DNA from: Echinostoma caproni
Taxonomy: Eukaryota > Platyhelminthes > Trematoda > Plagiorchiida > Echinostomatidae
Length of the DNA stretch: 45,748 bases
Assembly: GCA_900618425.1 (NCBI GenBank)
Contig: UZAN01042796.1
Coordinates: forward strand, 1-45,748
Direction of reading: 5' to 3'
Part shown: in pieces, positions 42,701 through 45,748 of the stretch
Position numbering within the stretch: position 1 is the stretch's first letter
Layout: every line of letters begins with the position of its first letter
Notes under the pieces: model-generated
What the model saw: only the letters and a program-made list of their open reading frames with translations
Databases searched by the model: none
Told to the model about the DNA's origin: nothing
Position numbers and translations under genes: made by a program

Positions 42701-43320
42701 TCTGACTTAACTCACACGCGATATAGCAGCATAAAACAAAAATATTTTCACCATCATAATCCCAAAGTAAAAAAGACAGTTAGAAAGAGGTGGATGTGAA
42801 ATGAATTTTGCACCAAGATGTTCATGACAATAATTATTAATGGTCACTTTCCAAACGGTGATTTACATTCCATCGACGAGAATCTGGAGATTCGAAACTT
42901 TCACTTGTAACAATGATTTTCATCTCAAGGGGTCCCTCCCCACATTATTGCTAATATTGTGCAGTTATGGTGCTTCTGTTTCCATATTATGGCACTCTGA
43001 TCCCATTCTACCAGTCATTGAATGTTTTTTTCCGTTTACCGTTCGTTCGATGTTTTCATCAATACAAAAATAAAAACGGTGATATGTAAACGCTTCAACC
43101 AACAGATCAGAGCTCAGTGCACTGGAGATAACAGCTCAAAACCAAATACGATGAAAACATGTGTAGTAAGTGAAATGGAAATTAGGAATATCATCATCCA
43201 TGAGTAGGCATGGGAATTATCGAGTATAATTAGTCGATACCTTACCATAAACACTTTTTAATCGATTAGAGTGTAGATTGTGGCACAAACGACAGGGTTT
43301 AGTTCAACTCATATACATAC
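42701..43320. other. UNC79 intron B-C, nothing recognised
   Basis: AT-rich, no repeat or exon seen. Confidence 0.45.
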
Positions 43321-43909
43321 CAACAATGCCGTGCTGTTCAAAGAAGCCAATTGTGTTGACGTAATTTGTGCGATAATTGAATTGGAGTCGTCCAACGAAC
43401 CAATCAAACAGCAAAACGCATGAGCCAGAGCGGTTCGAATTAGTGGATGATCATTAGTAGCGGCACTAGCACCACCCATTCCTGCCTTACCCGACCCATT
43501 GTGTCCGTTCGTGTGCGAGGCCTGAGCTCGAGCCAATCCTGGAGCGTTCTTGCCAGCAACCATACGACCGACTGCACCCCGAGCTCGAGAATGGGTTCCA
43601 GTTGCCGGTCGTCCGAAAAGATTCACTCCACTTGCACTCGCCATACTCCCGCCGGACAAAATACTATTGATTTTCATTCCCGCGGCACCGCTAAATCCAC
43701 CGGACAATACCACGGGATCTAATTCACGGAGTAGGACTGTGGTTTTCTCAATCGCATCAAATCGAACACGCCAATCGGAATGCCCAAAATCAGTCTCAAT
43801 CAGACGCCAAAACACTTGCGATCCACCGGGCAGTGAGAGACAATGTAGAAGGAGAGGCACCACCCAACTGGCCAAATGAGACCACTCGGATTTGAGCAAA
43901 CCCCAGAGG
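43321..43909 (-). CDS. unc79: UNC79 exon B (DWRVRF block)
   Basis: 589 bp. The acceptor is TTTCAACAAG|C and the donor TTG|GTATGT. The first base completes the Ser codon begun in exon A, giving LIP-S-LWGLLKSEWSHLASW. The block LPGGSQVFWRLIETDFG followed by SDWRVRFDAIEKTTVLLREL is the strongest UNC79 signature in the window. A disordered insert of about 90 residues (Gly, Ala, Ser, His, Asn-rich) follows. HEAT-like helices then resume with HPLIRTALAHAFCCLIGSLDDSN and IIAQITSTQLASL. The insert is probably a flatworm-lineage expansion (inference). The exon ends in phase 0, which the next exon requires. Confidence 0.87.
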
Positions 43910-44059
43910 CTTGTTGAAATAAGAATGAAAAAATCGGCGGTGAACAAATAAATAAATCGAGGTGACAAAAAAATAATAACAGTATGTTTTCAAAATGTGA
44001 ATTCCTATTGAAGATTTAAAACCAATGGGTCATTTACCGCTGATAAACACAGTCTACAG

Positions 44060-44110
44060 TTCCCACGGGTTTGAATCCCAATGGATACGTTGAATATGCA
44101 CTGCTAATAA
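44060..44110 (+). repeat. decayed copy of the hammerhead SINE (head)
   Basis: GGGTTTGAATCCCA is a near-perfect B box. ATGGATACGTTGAATATGCA then CTGCTAATAAAG aligns with the head and start of the hammerhead at 23340-23370, with the core CTGATGA changed to CTAATAA. Confidence 0.45.
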
Positions 44111-44189
44111 AGGAGGACATAGTGGTATTCTAGAGGCTTGTCAGTAGTATTTTAGCCCTATTGAACGTGTACGACAAATACGAATTCTA

Positions 44190-44233
44190 TTCACAGCACT
44201 AGTCACACTTATCTATGAGAGTAGTGCTGTGAA
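44190..44233. repeat. 12-bp perfect inverted repeat
   Basis: TTCACAGCACTA and TAGTGCTGTGAA around a 20-base loop, in UNC79 intron A-B. Confidence 0.75.
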
Positions 44234-44359
44234 ATAATGATTATTGTTATTAAATAGCCATCTTTCAGACACCGTCTTCAAGTTCAATCTCCAGTTTGTC
44301 CGTTCAGCTAAACACTCGAGAAGTACTGAGACCCATATTTAACCTCGTTAGACATCATC

Positions 44360-44430
44360 AGCAGTGCGTATTCATTGATTTATTCACGCACATGATTAAC
44401 TGAATGAACTGAGAACTGTGCGCTAACAGG
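44360..44430 (+). repeat. tail of a hammerhead-SINE copy
   Basis: CAGCAGTGCGTATTCATTG, then ATTAACTGAATGAACTGAGA and ACTGTGCGC matches the tail of the SINE at 23411-23445. Together with 44060-44110 it may be one copy split by about 250 bp of other sequence. Confidence 0.4.
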
Positions 44431-45083
44431 AGTAAAAAAATAATAAACGTTTACTTTTATGTCAGGTGATTAGCATACACTGATAAAACCAGTTTTCAGG
44501 AAGGGGACTGAGACCAATCAAAGACTGTCAGGGAAAATAAAAACAAATGGACGGTGGTAGTGAGATTCTAACCACTGAACCTCGGATCGCTGAGAGAGTA
44601 AAATATGAAAAATGGTCACCAATTAGTATAAGTTGTAATTTTCCTCTGTGCTGTTATCAGGTCCTTCCAAAAGCCCTGCTATATGATCTATGATGCATTT
44701 GGTTTCCAATGGTCATAGTCAGACTCACATCTAATCTTCAAATTCTTTTTCTAATAAGTTTCTTTCAAACCGAACTCGTTCTCTACTCTCTGATCATTCG
44801 GAATGTCTGTCACACATCCGAATTGATACTGTTCCTCTATGCTTTCGGAACTTTCGGGACACAGGTTACATAAAACCCTATTTGACAAGAAGCCTTACTT
44901 ACAACGATAAGGTTCTGCGAGAGTCCTCAATAACGCTTATTGTTTGAAACACTCATTTTGAAGACAAGTCATGTTAATCCATTCAACATGTCATACTGGT
45001 TTCCCAAAATCTAGTACACACTCATATTCAGGTCGATCAATAAATAAAAAAGACAATACATGTGATGCAAGATTGTCACTCAC
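44431..45083. other. UNC79 intron A-B, nothing firmly recognised
   Basis: A minus-strand GTTCAGTGGTTAGA near 44565-44580 resembles a lone tRNA A box with no B box following. Confidence 0.4.
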
Positions 45084-45726
45084 CTGGGAATTAGATGACA
45101 ATGAACTAGATAGTGCACAAAATTGTATTGTGCTTGTGGTGTGGCAGTACATGCTCCACAAGTGGTTCCCCCGGGGTTCTGTGCCCCACCAGAACTGGAT
45201 GTTTTTGAGACCAAGTTCACCTTACCAGCAGTTGCAGTCATTGCCCCACTTTGCGGCAGTGCCCCTGCAGTGCCAGCCATACCGGTGTTCGAGCTGCCGG
45301 TCACATTCGGATTTCCGGTTGATGTGGCTGGACCTGTGTTGCTTCCGAGAAGAGTCTTCTGTGTTTTATTCAACAACTGTTGAAGACAATCACCAATATG
45401 GCACAAGTATACCAAACACTCAATAATGCATTGAAGCACAATGGGATCTCGTGAGACACGACCGTTGTACACCTCGCTTGTCAATTCACTGTTAGCATTT
45501 CGGGTCTCGGTTAGGGGTTGTGTACTTGTATCGGGCTGCTGATCTGTGGACTCTGCTCGTGTGATAGACGAGGTTGGATCACGAAGGAAACAGATGAGTA
45601 GATAGATGACACGGACCACGGGAGGCATGGATGCCAAATCACTGGGTGTTGGCAGACCGGAAGTGGAATCTTCATCTTCTTGAACAGTTGAATCCCCATC
45701 TGGAGCGACACGCCAATCAGTGTATT
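45084..45726 (-). CDS. unc79: UNC79 exon A (most upstream visible)
   Basis: About 214 codons, ending with two bases of a codon at the donor AG|GTGAGTG. The acceptor is probably ATGCAG|AA, directly preceded by the C-run that forms the window edge. A C-run plus CAG is a good polypyrimidine acceptor, so the exon probably starts at 45726. Conserved-looking helical stretches are VVRVIYLLICFLRDP and DPIVLQCIIECLVYLCHIGDCLQQLL, interrupted by an acidic linker and a long Ser/Thr/Gly/Ala-rich linker. It ends YNFVHYLVHCHLIP, whose final AG joins the first C of the next exon to encode Ser. Plus-strand open frames across this region are shadows. The upstream boundary is the weakest point because it abuts the homopolymer. 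Confidence 0.75.
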
Positions 45727-45732
45727 CTGCAT

Positions 45733-45748
45733 GGGGGGGGGGGGGGGG
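45733..45748. repeat. terminal G homopolymer
   Basis: At least 16 Gs at the window end; on the minus strand this is a C-run acting as polypyrimidine tract for UNC79 exon A. Confidence 0.9.

Larger units (their letters stand above)
3601..45726 (-). other. unc79: UNC79 homologue gene, partial (15 exons visible)
   Basis: This is the gene-level entry for the exons listed separately. UNC79 is a very large cytoplasmic HEAT/armadillo-type protein that, with UNC80, stabilises and localises the NALCN sodium-leak channel and so sets neuronal resting excitability (family knowledge). Seen here: ordered minus-strand exons with GT donors and AG acceptors. Their phases match at every junction except one, which a 10-nt microexon would repair. 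The family call rests on motifs recalled from UNC79 proteins: DWRVRFDAIEK, the FDS-IADR-LILQ block, NSTVFHAFLAHVGG, the CPWC segment and IARQFLRC-LAPNG. About 4.65 kb of coding sequence is visible. The animal protein is usually around 2,600 residues, so roughly the N-terminal quarter and the C-terminal end lie outside. Introns range from 80 bp to 15.9 kb and carry nearly all of the window's repeats. Confidence 0.85.

Noticed and set aside
43447..43879. Plus-strand ORFs opposite UNC79 exon B
   Set aside because: Same reason: antisense shadows of the Ser/Gly/Ala-rich exon.
44330..44380. Minus-strand GCACTG-CTGATGATG resembling a hammerhead start
   Set aside because: No helix II, no properly placed GAAA and no cleavage triplet follow; the text is part of a repeat tail.
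44560..44600. Minus-strand GTTCAGTGGTTAGA as a tRNA gene
   Set aside because: It fits an A box, but there is no B box and no cloverleaf.
45123..45426. Plus-strand ORFs opposite UNC79 exon A
   Set aside because: They are shadows of a low-complexity coding exon on the minus strand.
1..45748. A novel multi-gene system, CRISPR array or operon
   Set aside because: Only one host gene is visible and the remaining structure is explained by retroelements, SINEs and simple repeats; no clustered direct repeats with unique spacers were seen.

Overview
The window is eukaryotic, from an intron-rich, repeat-laden flatworm-like genome. A trematode (fluke) fits best, perhaps an opisthorchiid such as Clonorchis or Opisthorchis. 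The reasons are a gag with a C-x2-C-x3-H-x6-C finger like that of the CsRn1 clade, degenerate RTE- and CR1-type LINEs, and a tRNA-like SINE carrying a hammerhead ribozyme resembling schistosome Sm-alpha. The species call is inference; no search was run.

One host gene dominates. Fifteen coding exons on the minus strand, from 45726 down to 3601, join with canonical splice sites and matching phases into about 1,550 residues that I identify as UNC79. UNC79 is the large HEAT/armadillo-like auxiliary subunit of the NALCN sodium-leak channel complex (NALCN, UNC80, FAM155). Both ends of the gene lie outside the window. Phase bookkeeping predicted two exons missing from a first reading. An 86-bp exon with the required length was found at 8351-8436. 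A candidate 10-nt microexon lies at 36270-36279 and is tentative.

Layout: 1-2531 holds a plus-strand gypsy integrase fragment abutting a minus-strand CsRn1-like element (LTR, gag, protease, start of RT). 3601-6366 holds three downstream UNC79 exons. 5230-5720 and 6930-7970 are gypsy pol relics inside introns. 8437-24319 is a 15.9-kb intron with a plus-strand LINE relic, two minus-strand RTE-type LINE copies flanking a 929-base gap, a tRNA-like SINE and the hammerhead SINE. 24320-30308 carries three exons, an inverted repeat, microsatellites and near-tandem repeat copies. 31681-33620 is a CR1-like LINE. 34835-45726 holds the remaining exons with short introns, plus a 5S rRNA-derived repeat at 42354.

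No bacterial-style operon, CRISPR array, defence cassette or intact mobile element is present. The most unusual signals are the hammerhead fold in the SINE, the 5S-derived repeat, the possible microexon, and specific lesions in the retroelements (loss of the YADD box, Glu-to-Lys in the integrase triad).
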